In this document: piece by piece, positions 8,619 through 18,532 of the stretch
How the letters are laid out: each line of letters begins with the position of its first letter
Position numbering within the stretch: the stretch's first letter is position 1
Source: Cupriavidus cauae
Lineage (GTDB): Bacteria; Pseudomonadota; Gammaproteobacteria; Burkholderiales; Burkholderiaceae
Assembly: GCF_008632125.1 (NCBI RefSeq)
Contig: NZ_VWRN01000015.1
Location: 85,370-149,369 of the forward strand
Reading direction: 5' to 3'
DNA length: 64,000 nucleotides
The notes under the pieces: generated by a model
Databases searched by the model: none
Seen by the model: the letters and a program-made list of their open reading frames with translations, nothing else
What the model was told of the DNA's origin: nothing
Made by a program: the position numbers and the translations under genes

Positions 8619-9317
8619 TTACTCGTCGTCGCTGTACAGCACGCGGCCGACCACGCCGGCGGCGATTGCACCGACGATCGGCGCCACCCAGAACAGCCAC
8701 AGCTGATGCAGCGCCATGCCGCCCACCATCAGCGCCGGGCCGGTCGAGCGGGCCGGGTTGACCGAGGTGTTCGACACCGGGATCGTGACCAGGTGGATCA
8801 GCGTCAGGCACAGGCCGATCGCGAGCGGCGCCAGCGCGCCGTGCGCGCGTTGCGCGGTCGCGCCCAGGATGATCAGCACGAAGAAGAAGGTGGCCAGCAC
8901 CTCGGTGGCGAACACCGGCATCATGCCGAAGCCGGACGGCGAGCCGGCGTCGAAGCCGTTGGCGGCCAGGCCGCTGACGGTCACGTCGAAGCCGGGCTTG
9001 GCGTCCATCAGCTGCAGCAGCGCCAGCGCGGCGAGCGCGCCGCCGATCACCTGCGCCACGATATAGACCGGCGCTTCCTTCCACGGGAAGCGCCCCGCGG
9101 TGGCGAGGCCAACCGTCACGGCCGGGTTCAGATGGCATCCCGACACCGGACCCACCGCATAGGCCATGGTCAGCACGGTCAGGCCGAAGGCCAGCGAGAC
9201 ACCGGCAAAGCCGATGCCCAGGTGCGGAAATGCGGCCGCGAGCACGGCCGAGCCGCAGCCGCCGAAGACGAGCCAGAACGTGCCGAAGGCTTCGGCAAGG
9301 GGGCGCTTGAAGTGCAT
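8619..9317 (-). CDS. aqpZ: Aquaporin Z
   Basis: 232 residues from the ATG at 9317, with GGAGAAGG 4-5 bases upstream. Six membrane spans and two half-helices carry the NPA boxes HLNPAVTVG and [12 protein letters not shown]. The arginine after the second box and the histidine in [10 protein letters not shown] are the selectivity-filter residues of water-selective AqpZ rather than glycerol facilitators. Length matches AqpZ (about 230). The inner-membrane water channel is transcribed alone, convergent with the transferase gene. Confidence 0.95.
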   Translation of the reverse strand: MHFKRPLAEAFGTFWLVFGGCGSAVLAAAFPHLGIGFAGVSLAFGLTVLTMAYAVGPVSGCHLNPAVTVGLATAGRFPWKEAPVYIVAQVIGGALAALALLQLMDAKPGFDVTVSGLAANGFDAGSPSGFGMMPVFATEVLATFFFVLIILGATAQRAHGALAPLAIGLCLTLIHLVTIPVSNTSVNPARSTGPALMVGGMALHQLWLFWVAPIVGAIAAGVVGRVLYSDDE

Positions 9318-9577
9318 GGATCCTTCTCCCGATTGTTTTGAGGCGCGCCGCACGGACACGCGAGGGCGACGTCCGAAAGGTCGCAGCGTGCGGGAGGATT
9401 CTAGGTGCCGGTTACGGCGATGTCATGACTCAGGGCGCACTCTTTGCAGTCGTTCACAATTGGCCGGATGAGTGAGACAGGCTTGAACCCAACGTGAATG
9501 CTCTCGTGCCAGCCGATGTCTCGAATGCGGGCTGTCAGCAACGGCGCTGGTGGGAGGCGGCTTTCGAGTGGAATGCG

Positions 9578-10276
9578 TCATGCTTCCTCAGGCTCGAAGC
9601 AGGGCTGCACCTTCGTCCGGCATGCCGCGAATGCGGCCGCCGACAGCGCCCCGTCGAAAGGGTCGCAATGCGTCAGCAAGCAGGCTGCGGCCGGACAAAG
9701 CGAGCGGACAACGCGGTCGATATCCTGCTTGCGCTGTGCCAAGTCGGGGAGGTGGGCCACGCGTTCCCAATGGGACACCCGATTGCGCAGTGTTCGTAGC
9801 GGTTGCAAGAGAGCACTGATTGCGTTGCGTTGTCGCAGGTGCCGCGGCGCATGCGGGAAGATGGCTCTCAGCAGATCTGGTTGGGCGCGCCAGTAGGCCT
9901 CGTAGTACCCCGCAAACAAGCCCGCCCAGAACCCCATTGTCAGTTCGGCAACTAATCGATCTGGTGTTTCGGTCTTTTGTGCCTTGTGAAGGGTTGTGCG
10001 CGCGACCGCAATCTGGCCGATCTGCTTGTACCCGAGCCACTCCGCCGTGTCGTACCACGTCGCGGTGCCGTATTTCGCCGAAAAGGCGCTGTGGATATTG
10101 TTGCGAAGCGCCACCTCCAGCACGTGCAAAGCCGGAGACAAGCGCATCGCGACATCCATGTTGTGTGCATAGCGCGTGGCGATGTCGAGTTTCGAAGGGG
10201 CCGGTTCGCCATCGTGGTAGGCGTGCAATCGAGCCACCGAGAAGGTACGCTGAAGCGCCGGGTAGAAGCCTTGCAT
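9578..10276 (-). CDS. Abi-family (AbiF-like) HEPN protein, putative RNA-linked defence toxin
   Basis: 232 residues. The start at 10276 has AGGA about 10 bases upstream. The fold signature is that of the Abi/AbiF family: LSPALHVLEVALRNNIHSAF at residues 47-65, WYDTAEWLG, LTMGFWAGLF, and LQPLRTLRNRVSHWE at 158-171. The last segment contains R164-x4-H169, the RxxxxH motif of HEPN ribonucleases; family members cause abortive infection and some are paired with a small RNA. Divergent from its start lies a structured RNA candidate (10305-10419) whose minus-35 overlaps this gene's start codon. By eye the gene has lower GC than its neighbours and different codon habits, consistent with horizontal acquisition. 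Alternative: a HEPN protein with another role. Confidence 0.8.
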   Translation of the reverse strand: MQGFYPALQRTFSVARLHAYHDGEPAPSKLDIATRYAHNMDVAMRLSPALHVLEVALRNNIHSAFSAKYGTATWYDTAEWLGYKQIGQIAVARTTLHKAQKTETPDRLVAELTMGFWAGLFAGYYEAYWRAQPDLLRAIFPHAPRHLRQRNAISALLQPLRTLRNRVSHWERVAHLPDLAQRKQDIDRVVRSLCPAAACLLTHCDPFDGALSAAAFAACRTKVQPCFEPEEA

Positions 10277-10298
10277 GGGGATTCCGTCCTGCTATACT
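10271..10298 (+). promoter_or_regulatory. Promoter reading away from the abi gene into the structured RNA
   Basis: Minus-10 TATACT at 10293-10298 and a weak minus-35 TTGCAT at 10271-10276, spaced 16 bp, on the plus strand; predicted transcription start near 10305. The minus-35 element includes the abi start codon on the other strand, so transcription of the two would be coupled. Confidence 0.5.
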
Positions 10299-10304
10299 CG
10301 CCGA

Positions 10305-10419
10305 GTAATCCCCGGCAAGGTCTTCTCCTGGCCACGACCCGCGCAAGCGGGGTGCCAAACAGTCAGTGCTCAGACTCCGGGGCTGGGATTGGAAAAGGGC
10401 GCCTAATAAGCGCCCTTTT
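10305..10419 (+). ncRNA. Predicted ~115-nt structured RNA beside the AbiF-like gene
   Basis: Structures visible in order: AATCCC (10307-10312) can close with GGGATT (10385-10390). GGCA (10314-10317) pairs with TGCC (10353-10356). A hairpin CCCGC (10338-10342) / GCGGG (10347-10351) is capped by a GCAA tetraloop of the GNRA type. AGTC (10361-10364) pairs with GACT (10373-10376). A final 10-bp hairpin AAAAGGGCGC / GCGCCCTTTT (10393-10402, 10410-10419) ends in TTTT, like an intrinsic terminator. No plausible reading frame runs along it. Conserved RNAs next to AbiF genes are known; whether this belongs to that family needs a covariance-model search. Its position and closed architecture suggest an antitoxin RNA or guide-like partner (inference). 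Confidence 0.6.
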
Positions 10420-10698
10420 CGCATTTGTGCGTGCCGTTAGGCACAAAGACTGATCTTAGCTTCGGGACGCCGACGTTACATCCGCTTCTTGCTTGCAAAG
10501 CAGTGGGGCTTGTTGCATTCCAATAGTGTGGCGACGAAATCGAACGCGGTTTGTGGGCCGGCTCGATTGGGTTCTCGCTGTTGCCGGCCCGCCCCGCATC
10601 GCAGCATGACAACGCATCGACCGACGCCGAGGATTTCGGTCGGGGTTGTCCGCTTGCGAGCGATTCGGACGTCGCGATGTTTCCGCTGCGAGAACCGC
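10420..10698. other. Non-coding stretch beyond the structured RNA
   Basis: Contains an inverted repeat just after the RNA terminator (TTTGTGC at 10424-10430, GCACAAA at 10441-10447, with an inner GTGCC/GGCAC alternative). The rest is relatively AT-richer sequence with no convincing gene or promoter. With the abi gene and the RNA it forms a compositionally distinct ~1.1-kb segment; no flanking direct repeats or integrase were found. Confidence 0.5.
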
Positions 10699-10947
10699 AT
10701 GTACAAAGTCTATTGGACCACCTACGACGCCGACGGCGTGCCTGCCGCGCATGCCGAGGACTACGGCCCGGATCAGCTTGCCGCCGTGCTGGCGCGTTGC
10801 GAGGCGCTGCGGGCGCGGCAGCGCGCCGGTGAGCCGGTCGGCTTTGTGACGATGGTGTCGGAGAATCCGTATAGCGTCGGGCATCCAGGGGCGGCCGATG
10901 TCGAGCCCGGCTATGCCTGGTACAAGCGGCGGCCGCCGCCGCGCTAG
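10699..10947 (+). CDS. Hypothetical protein, 82 residues
   Basis: Starts at the ATG at 10699 (weak GCGAGAA upstream); an upstream TTG at 10489 would add 70 arginine- and cysteine-rich residues that look non-coding. The protein is compact and charged: [13 protein letters not shown], a helix with [19 protein letters not shown], then [18 protein letters not shown] and a proline/arginine tail. There is no signal peptide or membrane span. I do not recognise the family. It is convergent with the hybrid kinase gene (33 bp between stops). Confidence 0.6.
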   Translation: MYKVYWTTYDADGVPAAHAEDYGPDQLAAVLARCEALRARQRAGEPVGFVTMVSENPYSVGHPGAADVEPGYAWYKRRPPPR

Positions 10948-10979
10948 GGCAACGGGAGGATGCCGAGGCTTGCGCCTGA

Positions 10980-13541
10980 CTACTGCACCGCCTCGATGTC
11001 CCCCATCCACGGGCCGAGCTCGCGCCGCAAGGTCGACAGGTCGATCGGCTTGCCCAGCACGCGCGCACCGGCGATCGGCTCCTGCAGGTCCGCGCCGGCG
11101 CCATAGCCGGTCATCAGCACCACATCGATATGCGGCTGCTGGGCGCGCAGCGCTACGGCCAGCGCGTCGCCGGCCATGCCCGGCAGCGTGATATCGGTCA
11201 GCAGCACGTCGAAGCGCCGGGCGTCGGCCAGTTGCAGCGCTTCCTCCGCCGAAGCTGCCGCGGAGCAGTCCAGGCCGAAGCCGAGCAGTACTTCCTGCAG
11301 TGCCTCGCGCGACGGGACGTCGTCCTCCACCAGCAATACGGTGGCGGCCACGCCATCGCGCCGGGGCTGCGGCAACTGGGCAGGCGCCGGCTCGCTCTTG
11401 CGCCGATGGGCGTCCAGCACGGCGCGGACCGCGCGGGCCAGATCGTCGCGCCGGTAGGGTTTGTTCAGCAGCGTCACCCCGTGGTCGAGCCTGCCCAGGT
11501 GAAAGATCTCGTCGCGGGTATAGCCGGAGGCGAACAGCACCGGAATCGGCGGCCGGCGCTGCGCCGCCCGGCGCGCCAGTTCGCCGCCCTTGATGGTGCC
11601 GGGCATGATCACGTCGGTGAACAGCAGGTCGATGCCGATGCCGCTGTCGATCAGCGACCAGGCGGCGTCGCCGTTCGGCGCGATGCGCACGCGATAGCCG
11701 AGCTGGGCCAGCATCTCGACCGCGGTGATGCGCACGTCGGGATCGTCCTCGACCACCAGGATGGTCTCGCCGCCGCCGACCGGCGCCGGCTCCTGCTCCG
11801 CGGTCTCGGGCGTTTCTGCCTCGACGCAGCGGGGGAAGAACATCTGCACCGTGGTGCCGCGGCCGACGGTGCTCTGGATCGCGATATGGCCGCCGCTCTG
11901 CTTGACGAAGCCGAACACAATGCTCAGGCCCAGGCCGGTGCCGTGGCCGTCGGCCTTGGTGGTGAAGAAGGGCTCGAAGGCGTGCTCCAGCACGTCGGCG
12001 GTCATGCCGGTACCGGTGTCGGCCACGCGAAAGACCACGTAGTCGCCGTCCGGCCGTTCGGGCGCGTTGGTGGTCCAGGTGTCGGCGTCGGAGGATGGCA
12101 TGCCGTCGAGCACGATATTGGCGGCCGAGATGGTCAGCGTGCCGCCGCCGCGCATCGCGTCGCGGCCGTTGATGGCCAGGTTCAGCAGCGCGTTCTCGAG
12201 CTGGTTGCGGTCCGCCTTGATGTTCCACAGGTCGTCGGGCGTCTGCGTCTCGACCTTGATCGCCTCGCCCAGCGCCCGATGCAGGATCTCGGCCATGCCG
12301 CCGATCAGCCGGCCGGGATTGACCACCGCCGGCGACAGCGGCTGGCGGCGCGCGAAGGCCAGCAGGTGCGAGGCCAGCTTGGCGCCGCGGCGCACCGCGT
12401 TGGCGGCCGTCGCGATGCGGCCCTGCGCGATCGGGTTGTCGCCGGCTTCGGTGGCGAGCATCTGCAGGTTGCCGCTGATGACCTGCAGCACGTTGTTGAA
12501 GTCATGCGCGATGCCGCCGGTCAGGTTGCCGATCGCCCCCATCTTCTGCGCCTGCCGCAGCTGGCCCTCGGCCAGCGCGCGCGCCGCGATCGCGTCGGCG
12601 ACGCGCTTTTCCAGCGTCTCGGTTAGCTGCCGCAGCGCCTGCTCGGCGAGCTTTCGCTCGTCGATGTCGATCAGCACGCCGGGAAAGCGGTAGGGCTCGC
12701 CATGCGAGTCGAACTCGCACTGGCCGTTGGCCTGGACCCACAGATAGCTGTCGTGGGCGCGCCGGATCCGGTATTCGGCGCGGAACGGCGCGCCGGTGCG
12801 GATGGCCTCGTCGGTCAGGCGGGCCAGTTCCTCGATGTCGTCCGGGTGGATCACCGCGTTGATGATCGTGCGCGGCACGCCTTTCACAGCCTGGGCCAGT
12901 CCGACCGAGAAGGTGCGGGCGAAGCGTTCGTCCCCGGTCAGGGTATCGGAGGCGATGTCCCAGACCCAGGTGCCCAGCACCGCGCCGGTATTGAGCGCCA
13001 GCTGCAGCCGTTCGTTGGCCTGCTGCAGCGCCGTCTCGGCTTCCTGCCGCCAACGCTCGGTCAGCACGCGCTCGGTGGTCTCGACCACCACCGCCAGCAC
13101 GCCGGAGGGGGCGCCGTCGTCGTTGGCCACCGGGCTGTAGTAGAGGTCCATCCAGACCTCCTCGGGACGTCCGTTGCGCAGCAGCACCAGTTCCTTGTCG
13201 CGGAAGGACAGCGTGCCGCCGGCCAGGCAGGTCTGCATCACGTGGCGGTTGAAGTCGGCCACCTCGGGCCACCCCAGTTCGACCGGGCAGCCCAGCAGAT
13301 ACGGATGCCGGCCGCCTGCGAAGACGGCGTAGGCATCGTTGTAGATCATGTAGCCCGGCCGGCCCCACAACATCACCATCGGCACCGGCGAGGCCAGCAG
13401 CAGCCGGACCGCGGCGGCCAGGCTGGGCGGCCAGCGGTCGATCGGGCCCAGCTCGGTGGTGGACCAGTCGAACGCGCGGATGCGTTCGGCCATTTCGCCG
13501 TGCCAGCCGGAACAGTCGTGATGTTCTGCCAGGAATGGCAT
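10980..13541 (-). CDS. Hybrid sensor histidine kinase with two C-terminal receivers
   Basis: 853 residues from the ATG at 13541; a TTG 19 codons upstream is possible and neither has a good ribosome site. Domains: PAS-like sensor about 5-155 ([18 protein letters not shown] is a recurring start of such sensors), PAS_3-type domain about 185-300, and HisKA with H346 in [14 protein letters not shown]. The ATPase follows, about 425-570 (N box [25 protein letters not shown]), then receiver 1 about 590-715 with D643 and receiver 2 about 733-850 with D783. No membrane span: cytoplasmic. The HDFNN type of H box marks HWE-neighbouring hybrid kinases often linked to light, redox or general stress. No DNA-binding output is encoded nearby, so the signal must pass to a regulator elsewhere or act through the receivers. 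Confidence 0.9.
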   Translation of the reverse strand: MPFLAEHHDCSGWHGEMAERIRAFDWSTTELGPIDRWPPSLAAAVRLLLASPVPMVMLWGRPGYMIYNDAYAVFAGGRHPYLLGCPVELGWPEVADFNRHVMQTCLAGGTLSFRDKELVLLRNGRPEEVWMDLYYSPVANDDGAPSGVLAVVVETTERVLTERWRQEAETALQQANERLQLALNTGAVLGTWVWDIASDTLTGDERFARTFSVGLAQAVKGVPRTIINAVIHPDDIEELARLTDEAIRTGAPFRAEYRIRRAHDSYLWVQANGQCEFDSHGEPYRFPGVLIDIDERKLAEQALRQLTETLEKRVADAIAARALAEGQLRQAQKMGAIGNLTGGIAHDFNNVLQVISGNLQMLATEAGDNPIAQGRIATAANAVRRGAKLASHLLAFARRQPLSPAVVNPGRLIGGMAEILHRALGEAIKVETQTPDDLWNIKADRNQLENALLNLAINGRDAMRGGGTLTISAANIVLDGMPSSDADTWTTNAPERPDGDYVVFRVADTGTGMTADVLEHAFEPFFTTKADGHGTGLGLSIVFGFVKQSGGHIAIQSTVGRGTTVQMFFPRCVEAETPETAEQEPAPVGGGETILVVEDDPDVRITAVEMLAQLGYRVRIAPNGDAAWSLIDSGIGIDLLFTDVIMPGTIKGGELARRAAQRRPPIPVLFASGYTRDEIFHLGRLDHGVTLLNKPYRRDDLARAVRAVLDAHRRKSEPAPAQLPQPRRDGVAATVLLVEDDVPSREALQEVLLGFGLDCSAAASAEEALQLADARRFDVLLTDITLPGMAGDALAVALRAQQPHIDVVLMTGYGAGADLQEPIAGARVLGKPIDLSTLRRELGPWMGDIEAVQ

Positions 13542-13851
13542 GGTGTGAAGCGAGAGTGGCGACAGGGAGATTGTGCTGGCGCAGAGGGCGTTTGCCAATG
13601 CCGGCGCCCCGGGGAGGGCGGCTCCGCGGACCCACCCCTATATATAGAGAGAGGCCAGAGCCGCGGAGGCGCATCGTCGCGAGCGCGCTGTCTAGCGGCG
13701 GTCGAGCGCGCAGTCGAGCGGAGGGTGGAGCGGACGGTCGCGCAGGCGATCAAGCGGACCGCGCCGCCCCGTCACTGCGCTCCGGCCACGACCGGCTGAG
13801 ACGGATGGGCGCGGCGGCCGGAGCCGCCGCGCCGGTCTCGGTGGCCGAGGC
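13542..13851. other. Region between MFS gene end and hybrid kinase start
   Basis: 310 bp. Near the kinase gene lies an AT-rich palindromic CTATATATAG (about 13628-13637), a candidate promoter or operator. The centre is repetitive GAGCG/GCGGAC sequence. At 13808-13833 there is a perfect 11-bp hairpin (GGCGCGGCGGC / GCCGCCGCGCC) with a CGGA loop, just past the MFS stop on the minus strand, probably a transcription end although no T tract follows. No gene seen. Confidence 0.5.
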
Positions 13852-15177
13852 TCAGTCGCGCGTTTCGAGCGCGCGGTTGATGCGCAGCGCCAGCATCGTG
13901 CACGCGACGCCGGACAGCAGGTAGATGCTGACCGCGACCAGGCCGAACTTGACCGACAGGCCGAGCGCGACCAGCGGGGCAAACGCGGCGCCGAACAGCC
14001 AGGCGAAATCCGAGGTCAGCGCCGCGCCGGTATAGCGGAAGCGCCGTTCGAAGTTCGAGGTCACGGTGCCGGACGCCTGGCCATACGACAGGCCGAGCAG
14101 CAGGAAGCCGATCAGGATGAACAGGTCCTGCGCCGCCTCGCCGCCGCCGAGCAGCATCGGCGTGAACAGGCTGAACACGCCGATCAGCGTCGCCAGCAGG
14201 CCCAGCGTGGTGCGCCGGCCGATGCGGTCGGCGATCCAGCCCGACAGGATGGTGCCGACGATGCCGACCAGCGCGCCGGCGATCTGCACCTTCAGCACGC
14301 TGTTGACACTTTGCGTCGCCTGCAGCGCCAGCCAGGACAGCGGGAACACCGTCACCAGGTGGAACAGCGCGTAGCTGGCCAGCGCGGCGAAGGCGCCGAT
14401 GAAGATGTTGTAGCCCTGGCCGCGCACCATCTCACGGGTGCTGATCGGCTCGAGCTCGCCTTCCTCCAGCAGCCGGGTGTATTCCTCGGTCACCACCAGG
14501 CGCAGCCGGGCGAACAGCGCGACCACGTTGATGGCGAAGGCCACGTAGAACGGATAGCGCCAGCCCCACTCGAGGAAGTCGTCCGCCGCCAGGTTGGCGT
14601 GCAGGTACAGGAACAGCCCGCTGGCGACCAGGAAGCCGATCGGCGCGCCCAGCTGGCCCAGCATCGCGTACCAGCCGCGTCGATCGGGCGGCGCGTTCAG
14701 CGCCAGCAGCGACGGCAGGCCGTCCCACGAGCCGCCGAAGGCCACGCCCTGCAGGAAGCGGAACACCGCCAGCATCACGATCGCGTTCTCGCCCAGCGAG
14801 GCATAGCCGGGCAGGAAGGCGATGCCGACGGTCGAACAGCCCAGCAGGAACAGCGCGGCGGTCAGCTTGACGCCGCGGCCCCAGCGCCGCTGGATCGCCA
14901 TGAACAGCGCGGTGCCCAGCGGGCGCCCGAAAAAGGCGATCGCAAAGATGGTGAAGGCGTAGAGCGTCCCTTCCAGCCGCCCAACGAACGGGAAGAACAC
15001 CGACGGGAAGACCAGCACCGAGGCGATGCCGTAGACGAAGAAGTCGAAGTACTCGGAGGCCCGGCCAATGACGACGCCGGTGGCGATCTCGCCCGGCGCG
15101 ACCGGCGAATGCGATCGGTCGTCGCTGGCGGGAAGTGAAGGGAAAGGCGCTTGCGAATCGTGCGTGATACTCGACAT
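13852..15177 (-). CDS. MFS transporter of the metabolite:proton symporter type
   Basis: 441 residues from the ATG at 15177 (GAGGA 4 bases upstream). Twelve hydrophobic segments; the first, after a 30-residue cytoplasmic lead, reads GRASEYFDFFVYGIASVLVFPSVFFP, close to the hallmark start of the KgtP/ProP/ShiA symporter group. The loop 2-3 signature appears as FFGRPLGTALFMAIQRRWGR and loop 8-9 as GWIADRIGRRTTL. Family members import organic acids, betaines or shikimate with protons; the substrate here is unknown. Divergent from cyoA with about 200 bp between. Confidence 0.88.
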   Translation of the reverse strand: MSSITHDSQAPFPSLPASDDRSHSPVAPGEIATGVVIGRASEYFDFFVYGIASVLVFPSVFFPFVGRLEGTLYAFTIFAIAFFGRPLGTALFMAIQRRWGRGVKLTAALFLLGCSTVGIAFLPGYASLGENAIVMLAVFRFLQGVAFGGSWDGLPSLLALNAPPDRRGWYAMLGQLGAPIGFLVASGLFLYLHANLAADDFLEWGWRYPFYVAFAINVVALFARLRLVVTEEYTRLLEEGELEPISTREMVRGQGYNIFIGAFAALASYALFHLVTVFPLSWLALQATQSVNSVLKVQIAGALVGIVGTILSGWIADRIGRRTTLGLLATLIGVFSLFTPMLLGGGEAAQDLFILIGFLLLGLSYGQASGTVTSNFERRFRYTGAALTSDFAWLFGAAFAPLVALGLSVKFGLVAVSIYLLSGVACTMLALRINRALETRD

Positions 15178-15242
15178 GCTTCCTCGCTAAATCAGATAGC
15201 GCTACGCCGGACGGACGCGCCCGCCAGGCGCCGCGACCATTG

Positions 15243-15255
15243 GGACAAAATGTCC
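15243..15255. promoter_or_regulatory. 13-bp inverted repeat upstream of the cyo operon
   Basis: GGACA and TGTCC separated by AAA, in the spacer between the divergent MFS and cyoA genes; flanking bases extend the symmetry (ATTGG / CCAAT) with one base of slippage. It could be a regulator site for either gene; the regulator is not identifiable. Confidence 0.35.
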
Positions 15256-15378
15256 AATTCTCCGCGCTTGCCGAATAGAGTACATTTCGCTCCGGTTGTA
15301 ACAGCTGCGTCCGTCGCACCCGAAGCATTCGTAGTACCAGTCTCCCCCAAGACGGCTACGCTATTTCCTCTGCCGGCA

Positions 15379-16536
15379 ATGCCCCTCATTAATACCATTC
15401 GCGGGTTGATTTTGCTGCCCGCCATTACCCTATTGACAGGTTGTAATGCTGTGTTGTTGTCTCCTTCGGGTGACATTGCGGTACAGCAACGTAACCTAAT
15501 ATACATCTCCACGGCGCTGATGCTGCTGATCATCGTCCCGGTGATCGCGCTGACGCTGTTCTTCGCCTGGCGGTATCGGGCGTCGAACAAGGACGCCCCC
15601 TACTCGCCCGACTGGGACCATTCCACGGTGCTGGAACTGGTGATCTGGTCGGCGCCGCTGCTGATCATCATCGCGCTGGGCGCGATCACCTGGGTCAGCA
15701 CCCATGCGCTGGACCCGTACCGGCCGCTGGAGCGGATCGACGCCAAGCGTTCGCTGCCGACCAACGTCAAGCCATTGACGGTGGAAGTCGTGGCGCTGGA
15801 CTGGAAGTGGCTGTTCTTCTATCCGGAGCACGGCATCGCCACCGTCAATGAAATGGCGGCGCCGGTCGACCGTCCGATCCAGTTCAAGATCACCGCCTCG
15901 ACCGTCATGAACTCGTTCTTCGTGCCGGCGCTGGCAGGGCAGATCTACGCGATGCCGGGCATGGAGACCAAGCTGCATGCGGTCATCAACAAGCCTGGCG
16001 AATACGAGGGCCTGTCGGCCAACTACAGCGGCGCGGGCTTCTCCGGCATGCGCTTCAGGTTCCACGGCCTGGACGAGCAGGGCTTCGAGCAGTGGATCGC
16101 CAAGGCCAAGGCCAGCGGCCAGACCCTGACCCGCGAGGACTACCTGAAGCTGGAGCAGCCGAGCGAACGCGAGCCGGTGCGCTACTACGCCAGCGTCGAC
16201 AAGGGCCTGTACGACAAGATCCTGAACCGCTGCGTCGAAGCGAACCGGATGTGCATGAACGAAATGATGGCGATCGACGAGCAGGGCGGCCAGGGCAAGC
16301 CCGGCGCCTTCAACGTCGCCACGCTCGACCCCGCCACGCGCGCGCGCCTTGGCCTGCAGGATGCGCCGGTGCGCAGCTATGTCGGCGGCATGTGCACGGT
16401 CGCCGATCCGGACGGCTCCGGTGCCTTCGGCCCGGCGGCGTCCACCTTTGCGCCGGCCGGCGAATCCGCCGCCGTGACGCTTCCCCAGCTACCCCTCACA
16501 CAACGCGCTGTAGCCGGCGTTGACCAGCATGCTTGA
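15379..16536 (+). CDS. cyoA: Cytochrome bo-type ubiquinol oxidase subunit II
   Basis: 385 residues from the ATG at 15379, the start that gives a lipoprotein signal peptide ([13 protein letters not shown], lipobox LTGC at about residues 19-22); the frame is open upstream without a ribosome site. Two membrane spans (about 41-63 and 88-108) are followed by the periplasmic cupredoxin domain. It lacks the Cys/His copper-A ligands, as expected of quinol rather than cytochrome c oxidases; [16 protein letters not shown] and [16 protein letters not shown] are typical. A 60-residue extension beyond the E. coli form holds two MCM/GGMC segments. First gene of a tightly overlapped operon. Confidence 0.95.
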   Translation: MPLINTIRGLILLPAITLLTGCNAVLLSPSGDIAVQQRNLIYISTALMLLIIVPVIALTLFFAWRYRASNKDAPYSPDWDHSTVLELVIWSAPLLIIIALGAITWVSTHALDPYRPLERIDAKRSLPTNVKPLTVEVVALDWKWLFFYPEHGIATVNEMAAPVDRPIQFKITASTVMNSFFVPALAGQIYAMPGMETKLHAVINKPGEYEGLSANYSGAGFSGMRFRFHGLDEQGFEQWIAKAKASGQTLTREDYLKLEQPSEREPVRYYASVDKGLYDKILNRCVEANRMCMNEMMAIDEQGGQGKPGAFNVATLDPATRARLGLQDAPVRSYVGGMCTVADPDGSGAFGPAASTFAPAGESAAVTLPQLPLTQRAVAGVDQHA

Positions 16537-18532
16537 CAGTTTCGACCTCACCAAGCTCATTTTCGGCCGTCTCTCCTGGGAGGCGATTCCGCTGCACGAG
16601 CCCATCCTGATCGCCACCTTCGCGGCGGTCGTGCTCGGCGGGCTGACGCTCGTCGGCGCGCTGACCTATTTCCGCGCCTGGGGCTACCTGTGGCACGAGT
16701 GGTTCACCAGCATCGATCACAAGAAGATCGGCATCATGTACATGGTGCTCGGCCTCGTGATGCTGCTGCGCGGCTTTGCCGACGCGATCATGATGCGTCT
16801 GCAGCAGGCGATCGCCTTCGGCGACAACATGGGCTACCTGCCACCGCATCACTACGACCAGATCTTCACCGCCCACGGCGTGATCATGATCTTCTTCGTC
16901 GCGATGCCGCTGGTCACGGGCCTGATGAACTACGTGGTGCCGCTGCAGATCGGCGCGCGCGACGTGGCCTTCCCGTTCCTGAACAACTTCAGCTTCTGGA
17001 TGACCACCGCCGGCGCCGTGCTGGTGATGGTGTCGCTGTTCGTCGGCGAATTCGCCAAGACGGGCTGGCTGGCCTATCCGCCGCTGTCGGGCATCCTGCA
17101 GAGTCCGGACGTGGGGGTGGATTACTACATCTGGGCCTTGCAGATAGCGGGCATCGGTACCTTGCTGTCAGGCGTCAACCTGCTGGTGACCATCGTCAAG
17201 ATGCGCGCCCCGGGCATGAGCATGATGAAGATGCCGGTCTTCACTTGGACCTCGCTGTGCACCAACGTGCTGATCGTCGCCGCCTTCCCGGTGCTGACGG
17301 CCGTGCTCGCGCTGCTGTCGCTGGACCGCTACGTCGGCACCAACTTCTTCACGAACGACTTCGGCGGCAACCCGATGATGTACGTGAACCTGATCTGGAT
17401 CTGGGGCCACCCCGAGGTGTACATCCTGATCCTGCCGGCGTTCGGCATCTTCTCGGAAGTGGTGTCGACCTTCTGCCGCAAGCGCCTGTTCGGCTATGCG
17501 TCGATGGTCTACGCGACGGTCGTGATCACGGTGCTGTCGTACCTGGTCTGGCTGCACCACTTCTTCACGATGGGTTCGGGTGCCAGCGTCAACTCGTTCT
17601 TCGGCATCACGACGATGATCATCTCGATCCCGACCGGTGCGAAGATCTTCAACTGGCTGTTCACGATGTACCGCGGCCGCATCCGCTTCGAAGTGCCGAT
17701 GCTGTGGACCGTGGGCTTCATGGTCACCTTCGTGATCGGTGGCATGACCGGCGTGCTGCTCGCCGTGCCGCCCGCCGACTTCGTGCTGCATAACAGCCTG
17801 TTCCTGATCGCCCACTTCCACAACGTGATCATCGGTGGCGTGCTGTTCGGCCTGTTCGCCGGCATCAACTACTGGTTCCCGAAGGCGTTCGGCTTCAAGC
17901 TCGACGATTTCTGGGGCAAGGTCTCGTTCTGGTTCTGGCTGGTCGGCTTCTATGCCGCGTTCATGCCGCTGTACGTGCTGGGCCTGATGGGCGTGACCCG
18001 CCGCGTCAGCCACTTCACCGATCCGTCGCTGCAGATCTGGTTCCAGGTCGCCGCCGTCGGTGCGTTCCTGATCGCGATCGGCATCGCCGCCTTCGTGATC
18101 CAGCTGGTGGTCAGCTTCAAGCGCCGTGCCCAGCTGCGCGACGTGACCGGCGATCCGTGGGATGGCCGCACGCTGGAATGGTCGACCTCGTCGCCGCCGC
18201 CCGCGTACAACTTCGCGTTCACGCCCGTGGTGCACGACAACGACGCCTGGTGGCAGATGAAGGACCGCGGCTACGAGCGTCCGCAGAAGGGCTTCCTGCC
18301 GATCCACATGCCGAAGAACACCGGTGCGGGCATCATCCTCGCCGGCCTGTCGACGGTGCTGGGCTTTGCGCTGATCTGGCATATGTGGCTGCCGGCCGCC
18401 GTCGCGTTCGTCGCCCTGCTGGCGGTCGCGATCGGCCACACCTTCAACTACCAGCGTGATTACTACATCCCGGCGGAGCACGTCGTCCGCACCGAGGAAG
18501 AACGCACCCGCCTGCTTGCACAACATGCTTGA
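16529..18532 (+). CDS. cyoB: Cytochrome bo-type ubiquinol oxidase subunit I
   Basis: 667 residues from the ATG at 16529, overlapping the cyoA end by 8 bp; a TTG three codons earlier is less likely. This is the catalytic haem-copper subunit: quinol oxidation, reduction of oxygen to water and proton pumping. Visible signatures are [17 protein letters not shown] (low-spin haem ligand), the [15 protein letters not shown] copper-B site with the His-Tyr cross-link pair, [11 protein letters not shown], and HFHNVIIGG (haem ligands). Length and 15-helix pattern match CyoB of the type A family. Confidence 0.98.
   Translation: MLDSFDLTKLIFGRLSWEAIPLHEPILIATFAAVVLGGLTLVGALTYFRAWGYLWHEWFTSIDHKKIGIMYMVLGLVMLLRGFADAIMMRLQQAIAFGDNMGYLPPHHYDQIFTAHGVIMIFFVAMPLVTGLMNYVVPLQIGARDVAFPFLNNFSFWMTTAGAVLVMVSLFVGEFAKTGWLAYPPLSGILQSPDVGVDYYIWALQIAGIGTLLSGVNLLVTIVKMRAPGMSMMKMPVFTWTSLCTNVLIVAAFPVLTAVLALLSLDRYVGTNFFTNDFGGNPMMYVNLIWIWGHPEVYILILPAFGIFSEVVSTFCRKRLFGYASMVYATVVITVLSYLVWLHHFFTMGSGASVNSFFGITTMIISIPTGAKIFNWLFTMYRGRIRFEVPMLWTVGFMVTFVIGGMTGVLLAVPPADFVLHNSLFLIAHFHNVIIGGVLFGLFAGINYWFPKAFGFKLDDFWGKVSFWFWLVGFYAAFMPLYVLGLMGVTRRVSHFTDPSLQIWFQVAAVGAFLIAIGIAAFVIQLVVSFKRRAQLRDVTGDPWDGRTLEWSTSSPPPAYNFAFTPVVHDNDAWWQMKDRGYERPQKGFLPIHMPKNTGAGIILAGLSTVLGFALIWHMWLPAAVAFVALLAVAIGHTFNYQRDYYIPAEHVVRTEEERTRLLAQHA

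Noticed and set aside
9318..9577. A gene in the gap between aquaporin and the abi gene
   Set aside because: Short frames on both strands show no ribosome site, motif or sensible composition.
10489..10698. N-terminal extension of the 82-residue protein from a TTG start
   Set aside because: The added 70 residues are R/C/P-rich without structure-like pattern and lack a ribosome site; the ATG at 10699 starts the coherent part.
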